A stretch of 33,517 bases of DNA, from positions 1 to 33,517 of the forward strand of contig JAGHVK010000026.1 of the NCBI GenBank assembly GCA_018064345.1, in the 5' to 3' direction. A program made the position numbers and the translations under genes. Below are positions 17,801 through 25,464 of this stretch, in pieces. Source of the stretch: Candidatus Cacconaster merdequi. GTDB lineage: Bacteria > Bacteroidota > Bacteroidia > Bacteroidales > UBA932. The notes below the pieces were generated by a model. That model did no database searches. It had not been told where the DNA came from and worked only from the letters and a program-made list of their open reading frames with translations. Within the stretch, counting starts at the first letter, position 1, and the number at the start of each line of letters is the position of its first letter.

Positions 17801-18211
17801 CAGCTTACTTACTGGTACGACCGTCTCGGTGAGAATATCCATAACGACTTTGACAAACGTTGGAGGCAGCCGGGTGATGAGGAATTCACTACCATTCCTT
17901 CATACCTCTATACAGGCAAGGGCCGTACATACAGTTATGAAAAGACTCTCTATATGTACAGCGACATCCACGTTCTCAACGGAGCTTTCATAAAGCTGAG
18001 GGAACTCAAACTCTCTTACGACCTTCAGCAGAAAGCCGTCAAGGCTATGAAGCTAAGTGGTCTGTCAGTCTTTGCACAGACGAACAACCTCTTCTATATT
18101 GCAGCCAACAAGGAAGGTATCGATCCTGAATATGCACCTTATTCAAACGGCAGCTACCGCCCTACAAAGATGGGACCTTCCTGGACATTCGGATTAACAG
18201 TTAACTTTTAA
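14876..18211 (+). CDS. SusC/RagA-family TonB-dependent outer-membrane transporter
   Basis: An 1111-aa outer-membrane importer. Seen in order: a signal peptide ending near SLMAQ (about 1-31); a CarboxypepD-regulatory-like domain (QITGRITDNNGEPVIGATVMIQG, about 37-110); TonB box EIVVTGYQT (115-123); a plug with the SusC-type LFVVDGVEI and SVTVLKDATAASIWGSQAANGVVVI split over about 190-245; then a beta-barrel to a C-terminal Phe (TFGLTVNF). It pairs with the SusD lipoprotein 13 nt downstream to form a lidded import pore energised by TonB. The neighbours are a protease and thioredoxins, with no glycoside hydrolases, so a peptide or protein substrate (RagAB-like) is more likely than a glycan; this is inferred. 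Confidence 0.93.
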   Translation: MKCSHYNFGRGAKMIALCFMFLSLCGSLMAQSGKPAQITGRITDNNGEPVIGATVMIQGTRIGTSTDADGRYSIQAKPSDIINITCIGYSTMQVEVGKRTVINATLLDDVEKLQEIVVTGYQTLSKERSAGSYSTLRGSAIQDKANARGSILESLEGIAPGFQVNMSNSVGTDYKYLVRGVTSIQSNKQPLFVVDGVEISIESLEALLNSDDVQSVTVLKDATAASIWGSQAANGVVVISTKSGNNTNGKYKVKYTGTYTYKGKPDYEYLDMMDSKTFIKNALEVFDPVGYKEASASTGTTGSANFVRNAILFPHEVPMYDFAAGRITEAERDARLAVLAGRDWYSDYSKYMMSDSWLTKHSVSIEGGNNKNQIFSSIAYEGNKGINKNLTNNFKANIREIYNVNKWLKIDFGVNASLATSDYHTPISYGSGRAMTRNTATMSGLPYAALFDESGNPLDHSIYDMNATLKAQAEAALGTNLDYHPLDDFNLSMNKRTNMALRANAGVTIKFFEGFKYEGRFAYNRSNSRYEYYMPQETYLMRYERGISYDKNTKTQYGPATGGAFTATDGYNADWTIRNQLTLDRKFAGKHQVTALAGVEFRENRIESNSSTVMGFDYQTMKGVKYDLTRLQKTMSSAMLSPCMGSLGLMLYGPRSDSFTLNDTKYRYFSMYANAGYTYDNRYTFNGSIRVDQSNLFGSDPSNNFRPIWSVGASWNAKRESFLEDVNWLSKLNVRLSYGLSGNSPKPGYGSPIDIISSSVTEYVDHVAYYISSLAANKIHWEKTATKNIGIDFAFLKHRLYGSVDLYDKHTTDLLDSKELDPTVGTTTVKSNVGELSNKGIEVNIGGSIIRTKDILWDASINFAYNKNKVLSYYHTAYTQPSNLTIAQAVEGYPMGAMFAFKWGGLDHETGVPQIILNDGTLFKGNSTSLSADEVHYQGTSVAPYFGSISTNFKYKGFGVSMMFVYNFGNKIWDDQLTYWYDRLGENIHNDFDKRWRQPGDEEFTTIPSYLYTGKGRTYSYEKTLYMYSDIHVLNGAFIKLRELKLSYDLQQKAVKAMKLSGLSVFAQTNNLFYIAANKEGIDPEYAPYSNGSYRPTKMGPSWTFGLTVNF

Positions 18212-18224
18212 TTGAGGAAGCATT

Positions 18225-19652
18225 ATGAAAAAGATATTCACTATCACATTGGCGGCTTTGCTGGTTGTATTCGCTGCTACGTCTTGTGTAAAGGAATTCC
18301 TCGACATCAAACCAAGGGGCAGTGACATTGCCACCAAGATTGAGCATTTCCAAGGTTTGCTTGATGCCAAGAACTTCATGTCATTCTCCGGCTCGACATA
18401 TATGCATATGGGTGAGGAGCTTTGCGGTGACGCGCAGACTCTTGAGAGACTCCTGAGTTCAGAGAAGGACAAAGGTGTGTATGCATTCAAGTTTGACCGT
18501 GACCCGTTCCGTTCTGAAAATACCTGCGACGAATGGGAGTCATCCTACAGCAAGATCTACACCTGCAACTTCATCATCAATAATGTGATGAATGCTGAAA
18601 ACGGCACCGAGGCCCAGAAGAAGGCTGTATGGGCTGAGGCAAAGATGCAGCGTGCCTATATGCATTTCTTCGCATCAATAATGTTCAGCAAGCACTATAA
18701 CGAAGCGACTGCCGCTACTGATCTTGCGGTTCCTATCGTTACGGAAGCTGCTACCGAGAACAGCTCGACTTACACACGCCCGACAGTCAAGGAGTTCTAT
18801 GACTGGATTATCAGTGAGATGAAGGAAGCTATTCCATTCCTTCCTGAAGGATATGGCGTTACACGTTGCAGTGTTGCAGCCGGCAATTACCTTCTCGGTC
18901 GTATCTATTGGTATATGGGTGACTATCAGAATGCACTCACCTGCCTGAGCACTTCACTCAGCAAGGTCAAGGGCTTTGAAGGAACTCCTGTGAAATTCCT
19001 GAGCTTCCGTGATAATGCAGCAATCTGGACAGGAGCCGCCGGATACTTCACATCTTTCGTTGATGTTGGGTACAACCCTGAGTCACTGCTTATCAGATAT
19101 CTTGCAAGTACAACTTACGTATCAGCAACACAGGCATCTTTCCACTATGTAAAGCCTGAATACGTTGCCAAGTACAAGGAAGGTGACCTTCGCAAGAGAT
19201 TCCTCGGCCCTGGCAAACCTGACGCCACTCAGCTCAGACTCGTTACAAGGCAGTTCTTCAATATTATGTGCGACCTTCCTGAACTTTACTTCATGCTCGC
19301 TGAATGCGAGGCCCGCGTAGGTTCTGAATCCAACGCACGTGACCTGATGCTTGAATACCGCAAGTCCCGTTTCGACAGTGACGATAACGCAGCAATCCCT
19401 GCTGAGATTTCAAGCAAGGAAGACCTGATCCGTTTCATCGTGGACGAGCGCAACCTCGAGTACATAGGCAGAGGTGCTTCCGTAATCGATATGAAGCGTC
19501 TTTGGGATGACCCTATATTCGAAGCAAAGAAGGCAAACTTCACTCATCCTGTTAAAGATGGAGAGACTTACACTCTTACGAGCGTTGATCAGCTTACTTG
19601 GAAGATTCCTTTGAGAATCAAGAAGTTCCACGCTGATTGGCAGGACAACTAA
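18225..19652 (+). CDS. SusD/RagB-family nutrient-binding lipoprotein
   Basis: A 475-aa surface lipoprotein with lipobox ATSC (lipid Cys21), followed by the SusD-typical KEFLDIKPRGSD. The helical TPR-like body includes AKMQRAYMHFFASIMFSKHYNEA and SVAAGNYLLGRIYWYMGDYQNAL, and the C-terminal LPELYFMLAECEARVG and FIVDERNLEYIGRG are standard SusD elements. It acts as the lid over the SusC pore and binds substrate at the cell surface. It lies 13 nt after the SusC gene and is followed by a strong terminator, so the pair is probably bicistronic. Confidence 0.92.
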   Translation: MKKIFTITLAALLVVFAATSCVKEFLDIKPRGSDIATKIEHFQGLLDAKNFMSFSGSTYMHMGEELCGDAQTLERLLSSEKDKGVYAFKFDRDPFRSENTCDEWESSYSKIYTCNFIINNVMNAENGTEAQKKAVWAEAKMQRAYMHFFASIMFSKHYNEATAATDLAVPIVTEAATENSSTYTRPTVKEFYDWIISEMKEAIPFLPEGYGVTRCSVAAGNYLLGRIYWYMGDYQNALTCLSTSLSKVKGFEGTPVKFLSFRDNAAIWTGAAGYFTSFVDVGYNPESLLIRYLASTTYVSATQASFHYVKPEYVAKYKEGDLRKRFLGPGKPDATQLRLVTRQFFNIMCDLPELYFMLAECEARVGSESNARDLMLEYRKSRFDSDDNAAIPAEISSKEDLIRFIVDERNLEYIGRGASVIDMKRLWDDPIFEAKKANFTHPVKDGETYTLTSVDQLTWKIPLRIKKFHADWQDN

Positions 19653-19676
19653 CAGAAATGGATATAATAGGAATTT

Positions 19677-19705
19677 CGGGAGCAGTGAATACTGTTCCCG
19701 ATTTT
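19677..19705 (+). terminator. terminator after the SusD gene
   Basis: CGGGAGCAGT (19677-19686) pairs with ACTGTTCCCG (19691-19700) with one G-U pair and a GAAT loop, followed by ATTTT. It is placed 24 nt after the SusD stop. Confidence 0.8.
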
Positions 19706-19715
19706 CTGACGTATA

Positions 19716-19738
19716 AGAACCATTTCAAAACAGGTTCT
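19716..19738. repeat. AGAACC/GGTTCT palindrome, repeat copy 3
   Basis: AGAACC (19716-19721) pairs with GGTTCT (19733-19738). The segment ATTTCAAAACAGGTTCT is the reverse complement of the core at 21152. It lies 39 nt before the second TlpA gene. A separate short hairpin, ACCTGC-TTT-GCAGGT, follows at 19743-19757. Confidence 0.5.
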
Positions 19739-19777
19739 AAATACCTGCTTTGCAGGTTATAACAATCATCAGATTCT

Positions 19778-21139
19778 ATGAAACGAATATTAACTAGTTT
19801 TTTATTTGCAGTATTGCTTCTTACGGGGTGTTCAGAGCCTAAGCCTGTGACCATCACCGGTGTCATAAAGAATTATGACAATACGCCAAGTTCTTTGGCG
19901 ACTTTCTTCAGCGCAGACGGCGTATTCTATGACGACAGCATCACCATAAACCCGGACGGAACTTTCGCGTACGAGAAAATGATAGAAAAGACTGTCACCG
20001 GTTTCATTTCAGCCAGAGGAAAAGGGACACAGTATGCGATTCTGATTCCCGGTGAAGATTACAAGTTCGAAATAGATATGTCTGAGAAGCCGGCAATCTG
20101 GACCTACGAAGGAAGGAACAAGGCAGAACAGGACTACTATCTTTATTTCAAGGAAGCCATATCAACTATTGGGGACAAGTATGTATATCCTGAAACTTTC
20201 AAGGAGTGCGCTGAGCACTGGGATGCAGTTGGCGAAGAACTCGCCGCAAAAATGTCTATGATGAAGAACAGGCAGGCTATCAATTACTTCAAGAAAAGAC
20301 TGCCCGAACTGGTGAACTACAACAAGTTCAATTTTGTGTTTTATTTGCGACAGAGAGGCCTTTCATTTGACTCTGATGAGGATTACAATGCCTATTTCAA
20401 TTCAATTGACCTTACCAGGGAGGACAATGTAAAGAACTTCCTCTCAAGGATGATAACGGTCAAGGAGGCTCTTTATTCAGATACGATTCCTGAGTTGGAC
20501 CGTCATCTTGCGGCAACAAGGGAACTTTCTCCAAGCAAGGAGGTTGCAGACTCACTTTGTGCCAAGTACATCACCAACATCATACTTGACGGGAAGATTC
20601 TCAATGACCACGAGGCCGAAGTCCTCTCGGAAGAAGTTGACAATGTGATAAAGGATGAAGAGACGAAGAGCGAGTATCACCGGATAATTGAGAAGGCGAA
20701 GACTCTTTTCAGCGGCTCCGATGCAATCGATTTCGAAATCATCGACCGTGACGGCAACAGCTTGAAACTCTCAAACTTTGCAGGCAAGGCCGTCTACATC
20801 GACTTCTGGGCTACCTGGTGTCTTCCTTGCTGTATGGAGATTCCTCACATGGAGAAGATCGCGGCGAAATACGCCAATGACAAGCGCATCGTGTGCATGA
20901 GTGTAAGTTTCGACAAGAACTTGGATGATTGGAACGAGAAACTTTCCGCGGACAAGCCTCAGTGGCCGCAGTACCGTACGAACGATGCCGGACGTGAAAT
21001 ATCTCTTGCATACGGTTTCCGGGGAATCCCACGCTTCATGCTTTTCGACAAGGAAGGGAAGATAGTCTCAGTGTATGCACCCCGCCCAAGCGAAGCAGAC
21101 GCCCTGACATCCCTTATCGACAGCGTAATAGAAAAGTAA
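19778..21139 (+). CDS. TlpA-like thioredoxin lipoprotein 2
   Basis: A 453-aa lipoprotein with lipobox LTGC (lipid Cys18), a DUF4369-like N-terminal domain (about 22-115), a helical middle and a C-terminal TlpA-type thioredoxin domain (about 312-453). The active site DFWATWCLPCCMEIP has a CXXC (C348, C351) and a third adjacent cysteine (C352). The cis-Pro loop is FRGIPRFMLFD. It is predicted to be anchored facing the periplasm and to reduce or exchange disulfides in substrates; electron donors are not visible here. It is separated from the SusD gene by a terminator and a palindrome, and no clear promoter was found. Confidence 0.9.
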   Translation: MKRILTSFLFAVLLLTGCSEPKPVTITGVIKNYDNTPSSLATFFSADGVFYDDSITINPDGTFAYEKMIEKTVTGFISARGKGTQYAILIPGEDYKFEIDMSEKPAIWTYEGRNKAEQDYYLYFKEAISTIGDKYVYPETFKECAEHWDAVGEELAAKMSMMKNRQAINYFKKRLPELVNYNKFNFVFYLRQRGLSFDSDEDYNAYFNSIDLTREDNVKNFLSRMITVKEALYSDTIPELDRHLAATRELSPSKEVADSLCAKYITNIILDGKILNDHEAEVLSEEVDNVIKDEETKSEYHRIIEKAKTLFSGSDAIDFEIIDRDGNSLKLSNFAGKAVYIDFWATWCLPCCMEIPHMEKIAAKYANDKRIVCMSVSFDKNLDDWNEKLSADKPQWPQYRTNDAGREISLAYGFRGIPRFMLFDKEGKIVSVYAPRPSEADALTSLIDSVIEK

Positions 21140-21151
21140 TGAAATGATTAT

Positions 21152-21188
21152 GAACCTGTTTTGAAATGATTGACTTAAAAACAGATTC
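21152..21188 (+). repeat. GAACCTGTTTT palindrome, repeat copy 4
   Basis: GAACCTGTTTT (21152-21162) pairs with AAAACAGATTC (21178-21188) with one C-A mismatch. The left arm GAACCTGTTTTGAAAT matches the 13180 element and the reverse of 19722-19737. It could end the upstream TlpA transcript but has no clean T run. Confidence 0.55.
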
Positions 21189-21206
21189 TAACTTCTTATT
21201 TTCTGA

Positions 21207-21214
21207 TATTTTTG
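21207..21214 (+). promoter_or_regulatory. -7 promoter element for the M16 protease gene
   Basis: TATTTTTG is a perfect TAnnTTTG. Transcription would start near 21221, about 34 nt before the ATG. No TTTG was found at the expected upstream spacing, so the call rests on the -7 element alone. Confidence 0.4.
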
Positions 21215-21254
21215 TTAATTTCGCGGAGATAAAAATAAATATTGTAATCAAAAG

Positions 21255-24077
21255 ATGAAGAAAACTTTCTTTTTGTTATGCGCTCTGTTGGCTGCCAGCC
21301 TCTTTGCCTACGCACAGTATGAGCCGCAGATGCCACTTCCGATGAACCCTGACCTTAAGGTAGGAAAGCTTCAGAACGGACTGACTTATTACATCTTGCA
21401 TAATGAAGAGCCAACGCAGCGTGCGGATTTTTACATTATTTACAGCGTTGGGGCCCTTCAGGAGACAGATGAGCAGAATGGTCTTGCTCATTTCCTCGAG
21501 CATATGGCTTTCAACGGTACGAAGAATTTCCCCGGCGGAAATACAGAACCTACAAGTATAGTCAAGACTCTCGAACGCCACGCGTTGGCTTTCGGACGTA
21601 ACATCAATGCCTATACCACATACGACCGTACCGTATATCATCTGGATGCGGTTCCTACAACAGATGAGAAACTTATTGATACCTGTCTTCTCGTTCTCCA
21701 CGACTGGGCACATTATGTGAGCCTTGAGGGTGACGAAATCGACAACGAGCGTGGTGTCATCTCCGAAGAGTGGAGAACACGCAACAATTCACAGGCGCGT
21801 GTACGCAAACAATGGTTCCCTGCCATATTCGGTGACACTAAATATTCGACACACGACGTAATTGGAGATTACGATATAATCAACAACTTCAAGTACGATG
21901 AACTCCGCCAGTTCTATTACGACTGGTATCGTACGGACCAGCAGGCGGTGGCAGTTGTCGGGGATGTTGATGTGGACCAGATTGAGAAGAAAATCCAGGA
22001 GGTGTTCTCTTCAATCCCTGCCGTTGAGAATCCGAAACAGAAGGAGACAATAGTGCTTCCTGAAAACGAGGAGCCTGTATATGTCCTCGCTACCGACAAG
22101 GAAGAGACCCGTATGTCAGTGCAGCTGATGATGCTCAGCAAGGCATCCGATGATCAGACTGTCGGTGTTATGCGTTCAAGAATCATTGACGAGTTCTACA
22201 AAGGTATGCTCTCGCAGCGCATTACGGAAAAGACATCCAAAGGAACGCCTACAATGCTCGGCGGTGGTGCAAGCAATTCTTCATTCCTGCCCGGATATGA
22301 TGCATACTCTATAATCGTATCGCCAAAGTCCGGTATGGAATGCAAGTCTCTGGAGACTGTCTATACCGAAGTTGTCAGAGCCCGCAGGCACGGATTCCTG
22401 CAGTCGGAACTTGACCGTACCAAGACGGACCTTCTTACAAAACTTGAAAATGAATATAAGCAGAAGGACAAAATCTCAAACAGTCAGATCATTGGCGAAA
22501 TAGTGAAACTTTTCGTATATGGTGACGTCACTATGAAGATGGATGACTATTACGCAATCAGAAAGGCCCTCATAAACGAGATTTCATTGAATGAGGTGAA
22601 CACTGTTGCAGCGGGTTATCCTACTTTCAAGAATGTGAAATGTGTCGTTACCGGTCCGTCTGAAGGTTGGGATGCCCCTACCAAGGAAGATATCTGGAAT
22701 GTTTTCGCGAAGGTTGATGCTGACCAGACAATCGCTCCTTTTGAAGAGGAGAAACTTGCTGACAGACTGATTGATTTTGAGATTGTTCCCGGCAAGGTCA
22801 TCAAGGAGAAGGTTCTTCCGGTATTCGGTGCCAAGCAGTGGACTTTGAGCAACGGTGCCAAAGTCGTCTATGCAAAGGCTGACTATGACAAGGACCTCAT
22901 CAACTTCTCTGCCTACAGTTTCGGAGGCACTTCCCTGTATTCAGATGACGAGGTGAAGACTGTTGATATGGCCGGAACTTTCGGCGGGACGCTTGGTACA
23001 AGTAATTTCCCTGGCGACAAGCTTGACAAGTTCCTCAAGGGAAAGAAGGTGAAACTCAATGCGAAGGTCGGACACTTTGATGAAGAGCTCTCAGGCGAGT
23101 CCAACCAGGCTGATTTTGAAACGATGATGCAGCTTGCTTACCTCAAGTTCGTGGATCCTTGCTTCGATGAACCTTATTTCAAGAATATCGCTGACCGCTA
23201 TGCGACACTGTTCGATATGATTGGCAAGGGCCCGAGCGGGGCTATGTCCGATTCTCTGGTTGCCATTGTCTCGAATTATAACAAGCGCGCCGAGAGTGCA
23301 AAACCTGAAGATATGCGCGCTCTTGACATCAAGGATGTAGAGAAATATTTCAAGGAGCGCATCAGCGACGCGTCCGATTTCACTTTCTTCATAATAGGTG
23401 ACATAGATGAGGATGTCGTTCGTCCGATGGTTGAGAAATACATTGCTTCAATTCCTTCTGAATACCGCAAGGAAAAATGGGTGAACGACAACGTTGATAT
23501 GCCGAAGGGTCATAATGAAAGGAAAGTTCATATTCCTTTCGAGACTCCGAAAGCCACAGTCGTTCTTGTGTACAACACTAAGATGAAGGTTACGCAGAAA
23601 GCCAAGCTTACCTTCGGTGTGATGAACTCAATCCTCCGCACCCGCTATATCGCCAACATCAGAGAGAAGGAAGGCGGCACATATTCGGTTCAGTGCAAGT
23701 ACAGTACAAGCAATATTCCGGTTCAGGAAGGTACTTTCATCGTACAGTTTGAAACTGCACCGGAGAAAGCTGAACATCTCAAATCGCTGGTTATAGCTGA
23801 GATAAAGAACCTCATAGAAAACGGAGTGACTGAAGAGGAGATTGCGAATGTCGTCAAGAATACTCTGAAGGAACGCGACCAGTTGAAGTCAAAGAACAGT
23901 TTCGTAGTGAGCAGCGTGGACAAGTATGTCAAGGAAGGCATCAACAACACAATCCCTGAAAACTACGAGGATATCCTCAACAACATGACCTCTGCACAAA
24001 TCCAGAAGTTCGCAAAGAAGTTCTTCAAGAATTCGGATTCCATGGAGATAATATTCTCAAGTGAGAAAGAAAACTGA
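21255..24077 (+). CDS. periplasmic M16 (PqqL/pitrilysin-like) zinc protease
   Basis: A 940-aa peptidase with a cleavable signal peptide (MKKTFFLLCALLAASLFAYAQ). The inverted zinc motif HFLEH is at 79-83 and the distal glutamate region is NERGVISEE (about 164-172), so the N-terminal half is catalytically competent. The C-terminal half (about 500-940) is the inactive M16 repeat, with the conserved REKEGGTYSVQ substrate-clamp motif. M16 enzymes enclose and degrade peptides or small proteins; E. coli PqqL and the FusC proteases process proteins imported through TonB-dependent receptors. Placement next to a SusCD pair suggests the same role here. A hairpin follows before the third TlpA gene. Confidence 0.92.
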   Translation: MKKTFFLLCALLAASLFAYAQYEPQMPLPMNPDLKVGKLQNGLTYYILHNEEPTQRADFYIIYSVGALQETDEQNGLAHFLEHMAFNGTKNFPGGNTEPTSIVKTLERHALAFGRNINAYTTYDRTVYHLDAVPTTDEKLIDTCLLVLHDWAHYVSLEGDEIDNERGVISEEWRTRNNSQARVRKQWFPAIFGDTKYSTHDVIGDYDIINNFKYDELRQFYYDWYRTDQQAVAVVGDVDVDQIEKKIQEVFSSIPAVENPKQKETIVLPENEEPVYVLATDKEETRMSVQLMMLSKASDDQTVGVMRSRIIDEFYKGMLSQRITEKTSKGTPTMLGGGASNSSFLPGYDAYSIIVSPKSGMECKSLETVYTEVVRARRHGFLQSELDRTKTDLLTKLENEYKQKDKISNSQIIGEIVKLFVYGDVTMKMDDYYAIRKALINEISLNEVNTVAAGYPTFKNVKCVVTGPSEGWDAPTKEDIWNVFAKVDADQTIAPFEEEKLADRLIDFEIVPGKVIKEKVLPVFGAKQWTLSNGAKVVYAKADYDKDLINFSAYSFGGTSLYSDDEVKTVDMAGTFGGTLGTSNFPGDKLDKFLKGKKVKLNAKVGHFDEELSGESNQADFETMMQLAYLKFVDPCFDEPYFKNIADRYATLFDMIGKGPSGAMSDSLVAIVSNYNKRAESAKPEDMRALDIKDVEKYFKERISDASDFTFFIIGDIDEDVVRPMVEKYIASIPSEYRKEKWVNDNVDMPKGHNERKVHIPFETPKATVVLVYNTKMKVTQKAKLTFGVMNSILRTRYIANIREKEGGTYSVQCKYSTSNIPVQEGTFIVQFETAPEKAEHLKSLVIAEIKNLIENGVTEEEIANVVKNTLKERDQLKSKNSFVVSSVDKYVKEGINNTIPENYEDILNNMTSAQIQKFAKKFFKNSDSMEIIFSSEKEN

Positions 24078-24087
24078 CTTTAATACC

Positions 24088-24112
24088 GGCCGTCTCTCTA
24101 TCAGGGACGGCC
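24088..24112 (+). terminator. hairpin just before the TlpA3 start codon
   Basis: GGCCGTCTC (24088-24096) pairs with GGGACGGCC (24104-24112) with one T-G wobble and a 7-nt loop. TTTGCCTT follows and leads directly into the ATG at 24121. The T tract is weak. It may act as a leaky terminator or attenuator, or limit ribosome access to the next gene. Confidence 0.55.
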
Positions 24113-24120
24113 TTTGCCTT

Positions 24121-25464
24121 ATGTTAAAAAAAATATTATTCTTTTCAGCATTGATTGCTCTCCTTACGGGCTGCAATCCAAAGCCGTTGGTTATTGACGG
24201 CACTATCAAGGGCTACGATGGCAGCCTTGCTCTTGTTTCTACGCCAGAAATTCTTGTGATGGACACAATAAATGTGGCTGAAGACGGTACTTTCCACTTA
24301 GAGAAAGTCATTGAGAATCCGTATGACGGATTCATCTGTGTACAAGGAAGCGGCAGTATGAGGGCCATCTTCATCCCCGGAGGGAAATATCATTTCGATG
24401 CGGATATGACCGTCAAGCCTTCTGTTTGGACCTATTCTGGTGACAATCAGGATGCTATGGACTTCCTGAGCTCATATGGCGCTGCATACAGTTCATTCGT
24501 TTCCCCTGAGACCATCGGCAGTTTCAAGGATTATTCAGCATTCTGGGCTGAAAAGAAGTCGGAAGTGCTTGAGAAACTCGCACAGGTGAAGAACCGCAAG
24601 GTACGCGAAGTCTTCAGTGATAAGGTAGAAGTAGCTGATTCATACGAGTTGTTGAGCTATGCATGGCTCAAGATGAGGAAGGAGGGAATTCCTTTCGAGT
24701 CGGATCCTGACTTCATGGCGTTCTTCAACAATGTCGATCTCAGCAAGAATGCTTTGTGCAAGGCTATGCTTTCTTCGATGCTCAATGTGAAAGCCGATAT
24801 GTACAGCAACACCATCGAGTATTCAGAACGATACCTGGCAGCAATTGATGAATTGTCGCCAAATCTTCAGGTAAGGGATTCAGTAGCAGCTGATTATCTT
24901 GAGTCCATTTTCAGGGACAGCAAGATAAGTTCTGAGGAGAATGCCGAGTTCCTGCTCGCAAAAGCTAAGGAAGTCGGTGTTGATGATGCCACTTTGCAAG
25001 GTTACAAGGAAAGAGCTGAGAAGGCACTTGCCCTTGCACCGGGCAGCGATGCAATTGATTTTGAAATGATTGACAGTAAGGGAGATGTTGTAAAGCTTTC
25101 CGATTTCAAAGGTAAGGTCGTTTATATCGATTTCTGGGCTACTTGGTGCCTGCCTTGCTGTATGCAGACTCCTTATATGGCTAAGGTTGCTACCAAGTAC
25201 AAAGGTGACAACCGCGTAGCATGCGTCAGCGTTTCACTTGACGAAAACGTAGATGACTGGCTCGAGAACCTCGCAAATGACAAGCCGGCTTGGCCGCAGT
25301 TCCGTACCGCAGATGCGGGCAGTGCTGTACAGAATGCCTATGGGTTTGCGGCAATCCCTCGCTTCATGCTCTTTGACAGGGAAGGCAAGATTGTAGATAT
25401 CGATGCTCCGCGTCCTCAGAGGATGGATGAGATTACAGGAATGATTGATGCTTTGCTGAAATGA
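24121..25464 (+). CDS. TlpA-like thioredoxin lipoprotein 3
   Basis: A 447-aa lipoprotein with the same architecture as the 13241 and 19778 genes: lipobox LTGC (lipid Cys18), a DUF4369-like beta domain, a helical linker and a C-terminal thioredoxin fold. The active site WATWCLPCCMQTP gives C343-C346 plus C347; the cis-Pro loop is FAAIPRFMLFD. ATG 24121 is chosen because the signal peptide starts there; an in-frame extension to 24061 would overlap the protease gene and add non-signal residues. Its stop codon overlaps the next start (ATGA at 25461-25464), so translation of the two is probably coupled. Confidence 0.9.
   Translation: MLKKILFFSALIALLTGCNPKPLVIDGTIKGYDGSLALVSTPEILVMDTINVAEDGTFHLEKVIENPYDGFICVQGSGSMRAIFIPGGKYHFDADMTVKPSVWTYSGDNQDAMDFLSSYGAAYSSFVSPETIGSFKDYSAFWAEKKSEVLEKLAQVKNRKVREVFSDKVEVADSYELLSYAWLKMRKEGIPFESDPDFMAFFNNVDLSKNALCKAMLSSMLNVKADMYSNTIEYSERYLAAIDELSPNLQVRDSVAADYLESIFRDSKISSEENAEFLLAKAKEVGVDDATLQGYKERAEKALALAPGSDAIDFEMIDSKGDVVKLSDFKGKVVYIDFWATWCLPCCMQTPYMAKVATKYKGDNRVACVSVSLDENVDDWLENLANDKPAWPQFRTADAGSAVQNAYGFAAIPRFMLFDREGKIVDIDAPRPQRMDEITGMIDALLK

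Noticed and set aside
19743-19757. ACCTGC-TTT-GCAGGT resembles the tRNA-Ala anticodon arm.
   Set aside because: Only a short hairpin; no other tRNA arms surround it, so the likeness is chance.
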